Shown here: positions 55,186-63,464 of the stretch, piece by piece
Layout: each line of letters opens with the position of its first letter
Position numbering within the stretch: position 1 is the first letter of the stretch
Source of the DNA: Komagataeibacter sucrofermentans DSM 15973
GTDB lineage: Bacteria > Pseudomonadota > Alphaproteobacteria > Acetobacterales > Acetobacteraceae
Assembly (NCBI RefSeq): GCF_040581405.1
Contig: NZ_CP137157.1
Location: 2,726,001-2,790,000, forward strand
Length of the DNA: 64,000 bases
Direction: 5' to 3'
Translations under genes and position numbers: made by a program
Notes under the pieces: model-generated
Told to the model about the DNA's origin: nothing
Database searches by the model: none
The model's input: the letters and a program-made list of their open reading frames with translations, nothing else

Positions 55186-55662
55186 TTACGCTCCCATGGA
55201 GCGTACAAGATCCAGCACGCGGCGGCGCGTGCCGCTATCCTCGATTCCGTAATAGGCGCGCACCAGGTCGATCGTCTCGCGGCGCGATAGCAGGGCGAGA
55301 TCATCGACCGGCATCTCCCCCCTGCTCTCTTCCTTCAGGGCAGGAAGCGGGGCTACGCTGGCCGCAGGCTCAGCCATGCCCGCCACTTCAGCCCCAACAC
55401 CCGCATCCTGCTCCATGCCACGATCGGGCAGGCCCTCGAAAAAGAAGGCCACCGGCACGTTGAGCACGCAGGCAAGGTCATACAGACGCGACGCACCAAC
55501 ACGGTTGCGGCCACGCTCGTATTTCTGCACCTGCTGGAATGTGAGGCCAAGAGCATTGCCCAACCGCTCCTGTGACATGCCAAGCAGGGTACGGCGCAGG
55601 CGGATACGGTTGCCAACATGCACATCCACCGGGTTGGACGCAGCAGACATTTTCCCGATCAC
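55186..55662 (-). CDS. XRE-family helix-turn-helix regulator
   Basis: 158 residues. HTH domain about residues 16-74 (GNRIRLRRTLLGMSQERLGN, LTFQQVQKYERGRNRVGASR). The C-terminal part (LSRRETIDLVRAYYGIED, TRRRVLDLVRSMG) is shared by a group of alphaproteobacterial regulators found next to lnt. The GTG at 55662 has GGTAAGG 8 bases upstream; an ATG four codons later (55650) is an alternative. Targets are unknown. Confidence 0.88.
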   Translation of the reverse strand: MIGKMSAASNPVDVHVGNRIRLRRTLLGMSQERLGNALGLTFQQVQKYERGRNRVGASRLYDLACVLNVPVAFFFEGLPDRGMEQDAGVGAEVAGMAEPAASVAPLPALKEESRGEMPVDDLALLSRRETIDLVRAYYGIEDSGTRRRVLDLVRSMGA

Positions 55663-55906
55663 AGTAATAGCCTTACCTTTCCTGTCTCACACGGCGCAAA
55701 CCGCTGGAACGTGCAGATACCCATCAGATGATGGCCGGGCATTAATCTTTTTTAAAGCAAGCCCGAATATAATACATACGCTATTTTCTGTCCTGTCTGC
55801 GCCCAAATGAGGCAGGCGTGCATAAAACTTCCCCACCGCGAAAAGCGGAGAAAAATTAGGAAAATATTCATGCATTTTGAATGCACGAATTAAGAGTGGG
55901 CGTATC

Positions 55907-57457
55907 CTAAAGAGGTATCCCAGAACCTTCTTTAAGGCCGGGCCGCCGCCAGACCAGCCCCGCAGCCCCCGTCAGCAACACCAGAAACAGGGGCACCAGA
56001 CGGCCATAATGGCCAAAAAACGTGCGCGGCAGCGCATCGGGCAGCGCATGGACCAGCACGCCCTGCCGGTCCCATCCCAACCGGGCCAGTTCCCGGCCAC
56101 GCCCGTCAAAAATGGCTGAAATGCCGGTATTGGCGGCACGCGCAACCGGCAGGCCTTCCTCCACCGCGCGGATGCGCACGGCGGCAAGGTGCTGGCGCGG
56201 GCCTGCGCTATTGCCATACCAGGCGTCATTCGTGCTGTTGAGCAGCCAGGTGGGGCGATCATGCGGATCAACCACCTGGCCCGAGAAAATCACCTCGTAA
56301 CAGATCAGCGGCCCCACGGGGGCAACACCCGGCAGGTGCCAGGTCTGCACGCCGGGGCCAGGGGTCAGCCCATCGCCCGGCACGACGTGAAAGGGCAGGA
56401 AGGCGGGCTGGTATTCGCCAAACGGCACCAGATGCGCCTTGTCATAGGGGGTGGCGGGCTGTCCGCCGGGCAGCAGGGCCACCATGCTGTTGCGCCAGTG
56501 TTTGTCCTCCAGCCAGCGCAGCGTGCCGATCACGCCAGCCGCTGCGCCCTGCCCTGCCTGCATGATCATGGGGCGCGCGATGTCATCTTCCATCAGCAGG
56601 CCGGGAAAAGCCGATTCCGGCCACGCAAACACGACCGGCCGGCCGACTGCCTCACGCAGGCCCGCCTGCACGCCCTCATGTGTCAGTTGCAGATAGCGGC
56701 GGAACACAGCCACATCGGAATCGCGTGATATTTTCTCGGTTTCAGGCACATTGCCCTGCACCAGCACCACCTCGGGGTTGTGGCCATAGGTGTCATGGAT
56801 GCTGGCCACCCGCAGCGCGCCACAGGCCACCCATGCCGCCAGCATGCCCGCGCAGGCCACGCGCCCCGTGCGGCCATAAAGCGGCGCAAGCGAGAGCAGG
56901 CAGGTCAGCAGCGTCAGCCCATCCACCCCGATCCATGCGGCGGGCTGGAGCATGATATCCCCCGCAAGCCCCGGAAACGCCCATACGCTGCCGGGCGGGT
57001 TCCACGGAAAACCGCTGAACACGTAAACCCGCGCCATGTCCGTCAGCGTCCATAACGCCGCCAGCACCACCAGCCGCCTTGTGCCGCGCGGCACAAGGCG
57101 GCTCAACCCGGCCGAGAGCGCGCTGAGCGGGGCCAGAATGACCGCGCAGCCCGGCGCGGCCAGCGGCACCAGCCACCAGAAATCATCCGCCCGGAGCAGG
57201 ATGGCGTACATGAGCCAGTACAGGCCCACGGTGTACAGCCCCATGGCGAACATGAAGCCCCGCCGCGCGGCCCCTTTCCAGCCTGCTGCATTATCAATGG
57301 CCAGCGCCAGCAGGCAGAAGGCCACCGGCAGCACCACGACCGCATGCACAGGCGGAAAGCCAAGCGCGTACAGCCCACCCGCCAGCACCATCACAAGGTC
57401 CGCGCGCCAGCCATGCTGGCGCGACAGCCTCATATACAGATCATGAAGGAACCTCAT
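55907..57457 (-). CDS. lnt: Apolipoprotein N-acyltransferase
   Basis: 516 residues, last step of lipoprotein maturation in the inner membrane. Five to six N-terminal membrane helices, then a nitrilase-like domain with the catalytic triad Glu (VFAWPESAFPG), Lys (YDKAHLVPFGEY) and Cys (PLICYEVIFSG), and WLLNSTNDAWYGNSAGPRQH. A C-terminal membrane helix (LVPLFLVLLTGAAGLVW) closes the protein. It follows olsB after 36 bases on the same strand. Confidence 0.96.
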   Translation of the reverse strand: MRFLHDLYMRLSRQHGWRADLVMVLAGGLYALGFPPVHAVVVLPVAFCLLALAIDNAAGWKGAARRGFMFAMGLYTVGLYWLMYAILLRADDFWWLVPLAAPGCAVILAPLSALSAGLSRLVPRGTRRLVVLAALWTLTDMARVYVFSGFPWNPPGSVWAFPGLAGDIMLQPAAWIGVDGLTLLTCLLSLAPLYGRTGRVACAGMLAAWVACGALRVASIHDTYGHNPEVVLVQGNVPETEKISRDSDVAVFRRYLQLTHEGVQAGLREAVGRPVVFAWPESAFPGLLMEDDIARPMIMQAGQGAAAGVIGTLRWLEDKHWRNSMVALLPGGQPATPYDKAHLVPFGEYQPAFLPFHVVPGDGLTPGPGVQTWHLPGVAPVGPLICYEVIFSGQVVDPHDRPTWLLNSTNDAWYGNSAGPRQHLAAVRIRAVEEGLPVARAANTGISAIFDGRGRELARLGWDRQGVLVHALPDALPRTFFGHYGRLVPLFLVLLTGAAGLVWRRPGLKEGSGIPL

Positions 57458-57493
57458 GCAGCGCCACGATCCCCGCCGTGGGGGAGGGCGCGC

Positions 57494-58339
57494 CTAGTCC
57501 AGCGCGTCACGCAGGCGGCGCTCGTAATGGCGGTAATACTTGTCAGCCAGCAGTTCGCTCTTGACGAGCACGGCCACGTCAATGGTGTTGAACTGCTCAT
57601 CAATCACCGCGCCATCGCCCACATAGCCCCCAAGCCGCAGATATCCCTTTATCAGGGGCGGCAGGCGCGCGAGCGAGCGGCGATGGTCGAGGGTCTGCGG
57701 GTCGGTGCGCAGCATTTCCACCCGGCGTTCCGGCACGGCGCTGATGCGCAGCGCGGGCGGGGCAAGGTGGTTGTGATACAGGTAGGTCAGTTCATCGGAC
57801 AGCGCATCGGGGTTGGTGCCCGGCAGGCTCGCGCAGCCGAACAGCACGTCAATGCGGTGCAGGAAGATGTAGGAGGCAATGCCACGCCACAGCAGTTGCA
57901 TAGCCGCGCGACCGCGATAGTTCTGGTCCACGCAGGAGCGACCCACCTCAAGTAGCCGACCGGGGAACTCGGTCAGGCGCGAGATGTCGTATTCGCCCGA
58001 GGTATAGAATTTGCCCAGCTTCTTCGCAGCATCGCCCTGCATGAGCCGGTAGGTGCCCACAACGCCCTTCGCCCCCGATGAGATGGCATGATCGATCACC
58101 AGAAGGTGATCGGCATATTCATCGAATTCGTCCACGTCGCGCTTGAGGCGCGCGGTACGGGAATCGGGGCGGGCGCCCATTTCCTCATAGAAGACACGGT
58201 AGCGCAGCGCCTGGGCGGCATCGCGCTCTTCATCCGTCGCGGCGATCCTGACGCCAAGGTTCCCCCCCCGCAGCTCGGGAAAACCGTTGCGCTCAAGGTC
58301 CAGAGTGGAAAGGGACTGTATGGTTTTCTCGATACTCAA
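57494..58339 (-). CDS. olsB: OlsB-like N-acyltransferase (ornithine lipid synthesis)
   Basis: 281 residues, GNAT-type acyltransferase. ALRYRVFYEEMGARPD, DHLLVIDH, VVGTYRLMQGDAA, LEVGRSCVDQNYRGRAAMQL and GCASLPGTNPDA match the OlsB group that transfers a 3-hydroxy fatty acid from ACP to ornithine as the first step to ornithine lipids, which are abundant in acetic acid bacteria. OlsA is not in the window. The start overlaps the fur stop by 4 bases. Confidence 0.88.
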   Translation of the reverse strand: MSIEKTIQSLSTLDLERNGFPELRGGNLGVRIAATDEERDAAQALRYRVFYEEMGARPDSRTARLKRDVDEFDEYADHLLVIDHAISSGAKGVVGTYRLMQGDAAKKLGKFYTSGEYDISRLTEFPGRLLEVGRSCVDQNYRGRAAMQLLWRGIASYIFLHRIDVLFGCASLPGTNPDALSDELTYLYHNHLAPPALRISAVPERRVEMLRTDPQTLDHRRSLARLPPLIKGYLRLGGYVGDGAVIDEQFNTIDVAVLVKSELLADKYYRHYERRLRDALD

Positions 58340-58827
58340 GGCCGTGACCCGCCCTTCTGCTCCGTTTGCACCGTGTGGTCCGTCTGTTCTTGTGCCACGT
58401 CGGGTAGCCTGCGCGCAAACAGTTCCAGCCGATGGGACACCAGCTCGAACCCCAGTGAAGCCGTGATCTGGCGCAGCAGTTCGGCATGGGCGGCATGGGT
58501 GAACTCAACGACCTGCCCGCTTTCCACGTCGATCAGGTGGTAGTGGTCGCCTTCCTCCGTGGCCTCGTAGCGCGCGCGGCCGCCGCCAAAATCACGGCGT
58601 TCAAGAATGCCGTTTTCTTCAAGCAGGCGGACGGTGCGATACACCGTGGCAACCGATATGCGCCCGTCCAGCGCCGAGGCGCGGCGGTAGAGTTCCTCCA
58701 CGTCCGGGTGGTCATGGGCCTCGGACAGCACGCGCGCGATGACACGGCGCTGGCCTGTCATCTTCAGGCCGCGCTCCATGCACATGCGCTCGATGCGCGT
58801 CTGTAGTCCGTTACGATCTGTTGCCAT
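58336..58827 (-). CDS. fur: Fur-family metal-responsive regulator
   Basis: 163 residues. Winged-helix DNA-binding half with MTGQRRVIARVLSEAHDHPD and ISVATVYRTVRLLEENGIL, and metal-binding region YEATEEGDHYHLIDVESGQV. The usual CxxC structural zinc site is absent (IDVESG in place of CxxCG), as in many alphaproteobacterial Fur/Mur proteins. ATG at 58827 is chosen from the family N-terminus. It could sense iron or manganese; a Fur-box-like site precedes feoA in this window. In a run mucR-fur-olsB-lnt. Confidence 0.92.
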   Translation of the reverse strand: MATDRNGLQTRIERMCMERGLKMTGQRRVIARVLSEAHDHPDVEELYRRASALDGRISVATVYRTVRLLEENGILERRDFGGGRARYEATEEGDHYHLIDVESGQVVEFTHAAHAELLRQITASLGFELVSHRLELFARRLPDVAQEQTDHTVQTEQKGGSRP

Positions 58828-58885
58828 GCCTATGGACGTAGCCGATCGCGCCGATACCTGTCCATATGACCACCCGGCATGGAGA

Positions 58886-59293
58886 TCAGTCCTCGCGCTG
58901 TTTCGTGCCAAGCCCGATCTTGCGGGCCAGGGTGGAGCGGTGGCTGGCATAGCTCGGCGCCACCATGGGGTAGTCATGCGGCAGGCCCCAGCGCTCGCGA
59001 TATTCATCCGGCGTCATGTTATAGGCGGTCTTGAGGTGACGCTTGAGCATCTTGAGCTTCTTCCCGTCCTCGAGGCAGACGATATAATCAGGGAAGACGG
59101 ATTTCTTGAGCGGCACGGCGGGCACCGGCTTCTCGGGCACGGGCTCGGCGCGCCCGAGCGAGGCGACAGCCTCATAGACCTGGTGAATCAGATCGGGGAG
59201 GGTATCCGCGTCGATTTCATTTCGTGAGACATATGCCGAAACGATTTCGGCAGCGAGTTCGCGCACTTCAACTTCTGCCGCTGCATCAGCCAT
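58886..59293 (-). CDS. mucR: MucR/Ros-type zinc-finger regulator
   Basis: 135 residues. Acidic helical N-terminus, then the Ros/MucR zinc-finger region YIVCLEDGKKLKMLKRHL followed by TAYNMTPDEYRERWGLPHDYPMVAPSYA. MucR/Ros proteins are global H-NS-like or regulatory factors in alphaproteobacteria and often govern exopolysaccharide and motility. AGGA lies about 9 bases before the ATG. Located 58 bases before fur. Confidence 0.93.
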   Translation of the reverse strand: MADAAAEVEVRELAAEIVSAYVSRNEIDADTLPDLIHQVYEAVASLGRAEPVPEKPVPAVPLKKSVFPDYIVCLEDGKKLKMLKRHLKTAYNMTPDEYRERWGLPHDYPMVAPSYASHRSTLARKIGLGTKQRED

Positions 59294-59386
59294 TAATCTG
59301 ATCCTGTCATTCTGGAATAATGATCCATCCTATATAAATAATTCCAGAAGGATCGCAACCGGTCACAACAGAGGTTTCATGGTAAT

Positions 59387-59635
59387 ATGTCTGATATAGA
59401 TATGGCAAAACTGGATATCACCCATGAAGTGTGCCCCATGACTTTCGTGCACACGCGTCTGGCACTTGACAGACTTCCAGCCGGGGGAAAACTGCTTGTC
59501 CGCCTGCGCGGAGCGGGCCCGCTGGACAATGTTTCGCGCAGTCTGAAGCTGCTTGGTCATGTCGTGGAAGAAATACAGACAGAAACAGATGGCATAACCC
59601 ACCAGCTGACCGTGCTCAAATCTCCCGCTTCATGA
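59387..59635 (+). CDS. TusA-family sulfurtransferase-like protein
   Basis: 82 residues. The TusA/SirA motif is seen as HEVCPMTFVHTRLALDRLPA with the CP-x dipeptide carrying the sulfur-accepting Cys, then GGKLLVRLRG and VSRSLKLLGHVVEEI. The gene overlaps the convergent rimI by 20 bases at the 3' end. The specific sulfur pathway is not apparent. Confidence 0.85.
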   Translation: MSDIDMAKLDITHEVCPMTFVHTRLALDRLPAGGKLLVRLRGAGPLDNVSRSLKLLGHVVEEIQTETDGITHQLTVLKSPAS

Positions 59636-60059
59636 CACAGGCATCGGTACCATCGGGGTAATATCGCGGCCTGACCCCAACCACCGCGAATCCCGCTGCA
59701 TGGTAAAGCCCCAGCGCGGCCGCGTTATCACGCGCCACTTCAAGGAACATGCTGGCAGCCCCCGCGCGTGCGGCCTCATGCAGGCAACGCGCCAGCAGGG
59801 CGCGGCCAATGCCCTGCCCCTGCCAGGCGGGGTCCACGGCAAATGTCAGGATCTCGGCTTCATCAAACAGGGTGCGGGCCATGATGAAGCCTGCGCCGGG
59901 GGGAATATCCCCACCCTGCGCAAGCAGCACGAACACGCCGGGCAGGGCCAGCAGGTCCGTCATGGCCTGCGCGTCCCACCGATGCACGGGCGTGAAGGCT
60001 GCCGCGTGAATGCGAGCCAGCAGCGCGGCCTGCCCTGCGGGCACGGCAGTGTCCGTCAT
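59616..60059 (-). CDS. rimI: RimI-type ribosomal protein S18 alanine N-acetyltransferase
   Basis: 147 residues, GNAT fold with the acetyl-CoA loop VDPAWQGQGIGRALLARCLHE and FLEVARDNAAALGLYHAAGF, typical of RimI. The start overlaps the tsaB stop by 4 bases, a conserved bacterial neighbourhood. Confidence 0.93.
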   Translation of the reverse strand: MTDTAVPAGQAALLARIHAAAFTPVHRWDAQAMTDLLALPGVFVLLAQGGDIPPGAGFIMARTLFDEAEILTFAVDPAWQGQGIGRALLARCLHEAARAGAASMFLEVARDNAAALGLYHAAGFAVVGVRPRYYPDGTDACVMKREI

Positions 60060-60769
60060 GAGGTAACGGGTGCCGGGCGCAGGCCTGCGGCGGGCAGCTT
60101 GGCTTCCGGCGCATCGACATAAAGCGGCTGGGCCGCGCGGGGGGGCAGATCACCGCGCAGGCGCAGCAGGGCGGCGGCGGCAATGGCCTGCGGGTCGGGT
60201 GGCGCATCGGGCAGCAGGTGGATGTCACCGCTCCGGGCGGCGGCGGCCTCGGCTACGGCCTGCGCGGCGTTCCCAGCCAGCAGCACAGGCCCCGGCGGCA
60301 GGTCAAGCGCATCAAGCATATAGGCGCGGACCTGCCCCAATGATGACGGCGTGCCCAATGTTTCAATAAACACGCGGCCCCGGCGGGCCATGGTGCAATG
60401 CAGGGCGGTCGCCCCCAGCGGGGCCGCGGCCGCGCGCAGGGTCGGGGCCATGACCTCTCCCCCGCTCACACCCACGACCGTGCAGCCCGAACCTGCCGCC
60501 AGCCCGTGCGCGAACGCCAGCGAGGCCCGCAGCCCCGTAAACGATCCCGGCCCCACCACCACGCCCGCAAGGTCAGGCATGGCATGGCCCCAGCCACATT
60601 GTGCAAACAGTTCGGTGGCCAGCAGCGGAAACTGCTCGGCAGCGCCGCGCCCGGTGGCAATACGGGTAGCGAGAATGGCTGGCACGCCCGCCCCATCAGC
60701 CGCCAGGCACGCGATCAGGGCCTGCGCCTGCGCCCCGGTCGCCGCCCCATCCATGACCAGAATACGCAT
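60056..60769 (-). CDS. tsaB: tRNA threonylcarbamoyladenosine biosynthesis protein TsaB
   Basis: 237 residues, ASKHA-type fold. LVMDGAATGAQAQALI in place of the usual LaiDTS start, the conserved VVGPGSFTGLRASLAFAHGLA and VVGVSGGEVMA are the TsaB signature. It partners TsaD and TsaE in making t6A37 in ANN-decoding tRNAs. Lies 3 bases after the RutE-like gene and overlaps rimI. Confidence 0.93.
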   Translation of the reverse strand: MRILVMDGAATGAQAQALIACLAADGAGVPAILATRIATGRGAAEQFPLLATELFAQCGWGHAMPDLAGVVVGPGSFTGLRASLAFAHGLAAGSGCTVVGVSGGEVMAPTLRAAAAPLGATALHCTMARRGRVFIETLGTPSSLGQVRAYMLDALDLPPGPVLLAGNAAQAVAEAAAARSGDIHLLPDAPPDPQAIAAAALLRLRGDLPPRAAQPLYVDAPEAKLPAAGLRPAPVTS

Positions 60770-60772
60770 GGG

Positions 60773-61357
60773 TCAGACAATCACGCAGGCATCATCAAAG
60801 CCCAGTCGCGGCGCGCGGGGACCCGGCGGCGGCCCGTCGCAATAGCCAAGGCAGAGCAGGAAATTGGCCTGCCAGCCCTGATCGGCCAGAAAGGCGTCTT
60901 CCACCATCGCCGCATCAAAGCCCGAAAGCGGCAGCGCCGACAGGCCGAGCGCGCGGGCGGCCAGGATCATGTAGCCACCTTCCAGCGTGCCGTTGCGCTG
61001 GGCGGTTTCCTCGGCCAGGCCCACATCGGCAGCGAACCACTGGCGCACATGGGCCTGCGGGTTCAGCGTGTCCATGCGATCAAAAAACAGCGGGTCATGC
61101 GCCACGATTACCGTGACCGGGGCGGTCATCATGCGCTGCACATTGCCTGCCGACAGGGCCGGACGCAGGCGCTCGCGCGCGCCCTCCGTGGTCAGGAACA
61201 CGAAGCGGGCGGGGCAGCAGTTGCCCGATGTCGGCCCAAGGCGCACCAGATCATAGAGCTGGCGCAGCGTATCGGTGCCGACGGGCCGGTCATTCCACGT
61301 CACCGGCGTGCGTGCGTTACGGAACAGAAGATCAAGCCCAGCGTCATCAAGCGCCAT
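60773..61357 (-). CDS. RutE-like malonic semialdehyde reductase (nitroreductase family)
   Basis: 194 residues. RNARTPVTWNDRPVGTDTLR, LVRLGPTSGNCCPARFVFL and GGYMILAARALGLSALPLSGFD are characteristic of RutE/HadB-type FMN oxidoreductases. In E. coli RutE reduces malonic semialdehyde in pyrimidine breakdown, but no other rut gene is nearby, so the role may differ. Second in a run NifU-like, RutE-like, tsaB, rimI. Confidence 0.88.
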   Translation of the reverse strand: MALDDAGLDLLFRNARTPVTWNDRPVGTDTLRQLYDLVRLGPTSGNCCPARFVFLTTEGARERLRPALSAGNVQRMMTAPVTVIVAHDPLFFDRMDTLNPQAHVRQWFAADVGLAEETAQRNGTLEGGYMILAARALGLSALPLSGFDAAMVEDAFLADQGWQANFLLCLGYCDGPPPGPRAPRLGFDDACVIV

Positions 61358-61392
61358 GAAACATTCCCAAGCTTACGCGCAAGACCTGCCGA

Positions 61393-61956
61393 TCAGGCCT
61401 CTACCTGCTCCACCGATACCACTTCCGGCACGTAATGGCGCAGCATGTTCTCGACCCCGTGCTTGAGGGTGGCGCGTGAAGACGGGCAACCCGAGCAGGC
61501 CCCCTGCATGGTCAGGCGCACCACGCCATCGCGGTAGCCACGGAACACGATGTCACCACCATCGCCCGCCACGGCGGGACGCACGCGGGTATCAAGCAGT
61601 TCCTTGATCTGCTGCACGATCTCCTCATCCCCCGGCGCGATCAGGTCTTCAACCACCTGCGCGTCGCTTTCCACCACGGGCTGCCCGGTGGAGAGATAAT
61701 CGGCCAGCACCGCGAGCACCTGCGGGCGCAGGGCCTCCCACTCGGTGGCATCGGCGCGGGTCACGGCCGCGAAGTCATTGCCAAAGAAGACGCGGGCCAC
61801 GCCATCGAGGTCGAACAGCAGCTCGGCCAGGCGCGAGCGGCCCGCCACGGAATCAGGGCTGATGAAATCCGCCGTCGCCCCGCTGGCCATGATCTCACGC
61901 CCCGGCAGGAACTTCAGGGTGGCGGGATTGGGTGTGTCTTCCGTTTCGATGAACAT
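61393..61956 (-). CDS. NifU-like iron-sulfur scaffold protein (Nfu type)
   Basis: 187 residues. N-terminal Nfu domain (FIETEDTPNPATLKFLPG, VARVFFGNDFAAVTR) and C-terminal NifU-like domain with the cluster-binding CxxC in MQGACSGCPSSRATLKHGVE. Nfu proteins carry and transfer iron-sulfur clusters to client enzymes. ATG at 61956 is the family start. Confidence 0.94.
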   Translation of the reverse strand: MFIETEDTPNPATLKFLPGREIMASGATADFISPDSVAGRSRLAELLFDLDGVARVFFGNDFAAVTRADATEWEALRPQVLAVLADYLSTGQPVVESDAQVVEDLIAPGDEEIVQQIKELLDTRVRPAVAGDGGDIVFRGYRDGVVRLTMQGACSGCPSSRATLKHGVENMLRHYVPEVVSVEQVEA

Positions 61957-62088
61957 TGCTCGGTCTTCCAGACATGACGGGAAAGGGGGGACAGGCAAAA
62001 GTACTTCCCGGGTCCTGTTATATGATCGACCCGCGCGCAAATCCAACCCCACGCACACGCGCGGCGTGCATTTACGCCCCGTGGCCTA

Positions 62089-63453
62089 TCACGGCATGCG
62101 CGGCAGGACAATTTCCGCGCATAATCCGCCCCCCAGCCGGTTGAACAGCCTGAACCGCCCGCCGCCACGCGCCACCTCGCGGCTGACAATGGCCAGTCCC
62201 AGCCCCAGCCCGCCCGTGCTGCGCGAGCGCGAACCCTCCACGCGGTAGAACGGCGTGGTGACCCGGTCGAGTTCGGCCTCGGGCAGGCCGGGGCCGTTAT
62301 CCTCCACGCGGATGCACAGCGCATCTTCCATCAATGTCAGGCTGACATGGGCGTTGCCGCCATAGTTCACGGCATTGTCAATCAGGTTGCCCACCACGCG
62401 CTTGAGGGCCAGCGGGCGCACGATGGCCTGCGCCTGGTCCGGGCCATCATAGGTGACGTCGCGGCCCTGATCGGCCTCGTCATCCACGCGCGTGGCCAGA
62501 ATGGAGGCCACATTGACCGAACGCGCGGGCTCGGGGTCCTTCTCGCCCGAAAGGTAGGCCAGCACGCCGGCAATCATGGCCTCCATCTCGGTCACGTCGG
62601 CCTCGATCTCCTTCTGCGCGTTCGCATCCTCCAGAAAGCCCGCGCGCAGGCGCAGGCGGGCCAGCGGCGTGCGCAGGTCGTGCGATACGGCGGCCAGCGC
62701 CTCGGTGCGGTCAGCAATGAGGCGGTTGATGCGCTCCTGCATGGCGTTGATGGCGCGGGCGAGATAGCGCACCTCACGCGGGCCCTTGTCGGCCAAAGGC
62801 ACCCACCGGCCCGACCCCACCGTATCAGCCACGTCGGCCAGCGCGCGCAACGGCATGCTCAGCGCGCGCACCAGCATGCCCGCAGCCCCGATGACCGCCC
62901 CCGCAAGAATGGCCGCCGAGACAAGGCCCCGGCGCATATGGTGCGGCTCAAGAATATCGGGGGCGAGAAAGCCCATGTAGCTGCCATCGGGCAGGCGCAG
63001 CGTGCCGCGCACATCCGCCGTGCCCATGATGGTGCCAGACAGGTTGAGCGCATCGCCCTGCAACACCGGCAACGTGCCCGCCAGCCGGTCATGCAGCTTG
63101 CGCAGCGAAGGAGGCTCGACCTTGAGCGTGCCCTGCTGGCCCTGGTTGCGCCAGTCTACCGTCAGATCGCTTGTGGAGAGCATGGCGGCAAGCACCATGC
63201 GCTGCGAGGTTGGCGTTGCCGCCAGCACGCGCGCATCGATCACCAGCCGCTCGCCCACCTGCTCAAGCTGGGCGTCGTCTATGGTGTAGGTCTCGGCTTC
63301 CTCATAGAAAACGGAACTGCCCACGAACACGAGCGCCACCGCCACGAGCAGCACGAACATGACGCGCCCGACCAGCCCGCGCGGCCACAGCGTGATGCGC
63401 CGCGCCACCGCCTGCGGCGCGCGCGCGCCCTGTGCACTCCCCTGCCCCGCCAC
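62089..63453 (-). CDS. EnvZ-type sensor histidine kinase
   Basis: 454 residues. Two membrane helices (VMFVLLVAVALVFVGSSVFY and LVSAAILAGAVIGAAGMLVR) flank a periplasmic domain of about 125 residues. HAMP follows, then HisKA with the phosphoacceptor His in AAVSHDLRTPLARLRLRAGFL, N box NLIDNAVNYG, DNGPGLPEAE and the GLGLGLAIV G2 box. The start is GTG at 63453, 11 bases after the response-regulator stop. Signal unknown. Confidence 0.93.
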   Translation of the reverse strand: MAGQGSAQGARAPQAVARRITLWPRGLVGRVMFVLLVAVALVFVGSSVFYEEAETYTIDDAQLEQVGERLVIDARVLAATPTSQRMVLAAMLSTSDLTVDWRNQGQQGTLKVEPPSLRKLHDRLAGTLPVLQGDALNLSGTIMGTADVRGTLRLPDGSYMGFLAPDILEPHHMRRGLVSAAILAGAVIGAAGMLVRALSMPLRALADVADTVGSGRWVPLADKGPREVRYLARAINAMQERINRLIADRTEALAAVSHDLRTPLARLRLRAGFLEDANAQKEIEADVTEMEAMIAGVLAYLSGEKDPEPARSVNVASILATRVDDEADQGRDVTYDGPDQAQAIVRPLALKRVVGNLIDNAVNYGGNAHVSLTLMEDALCIRVEDNGPGLPEAELDRVTTPFYRVEGSRSRSTGGLGLGLAIVSREVARGGGRFRLFNRLGGGLCAEIVLPRMP

Positions 63454-63464
63454 GGCGCGCGTGC

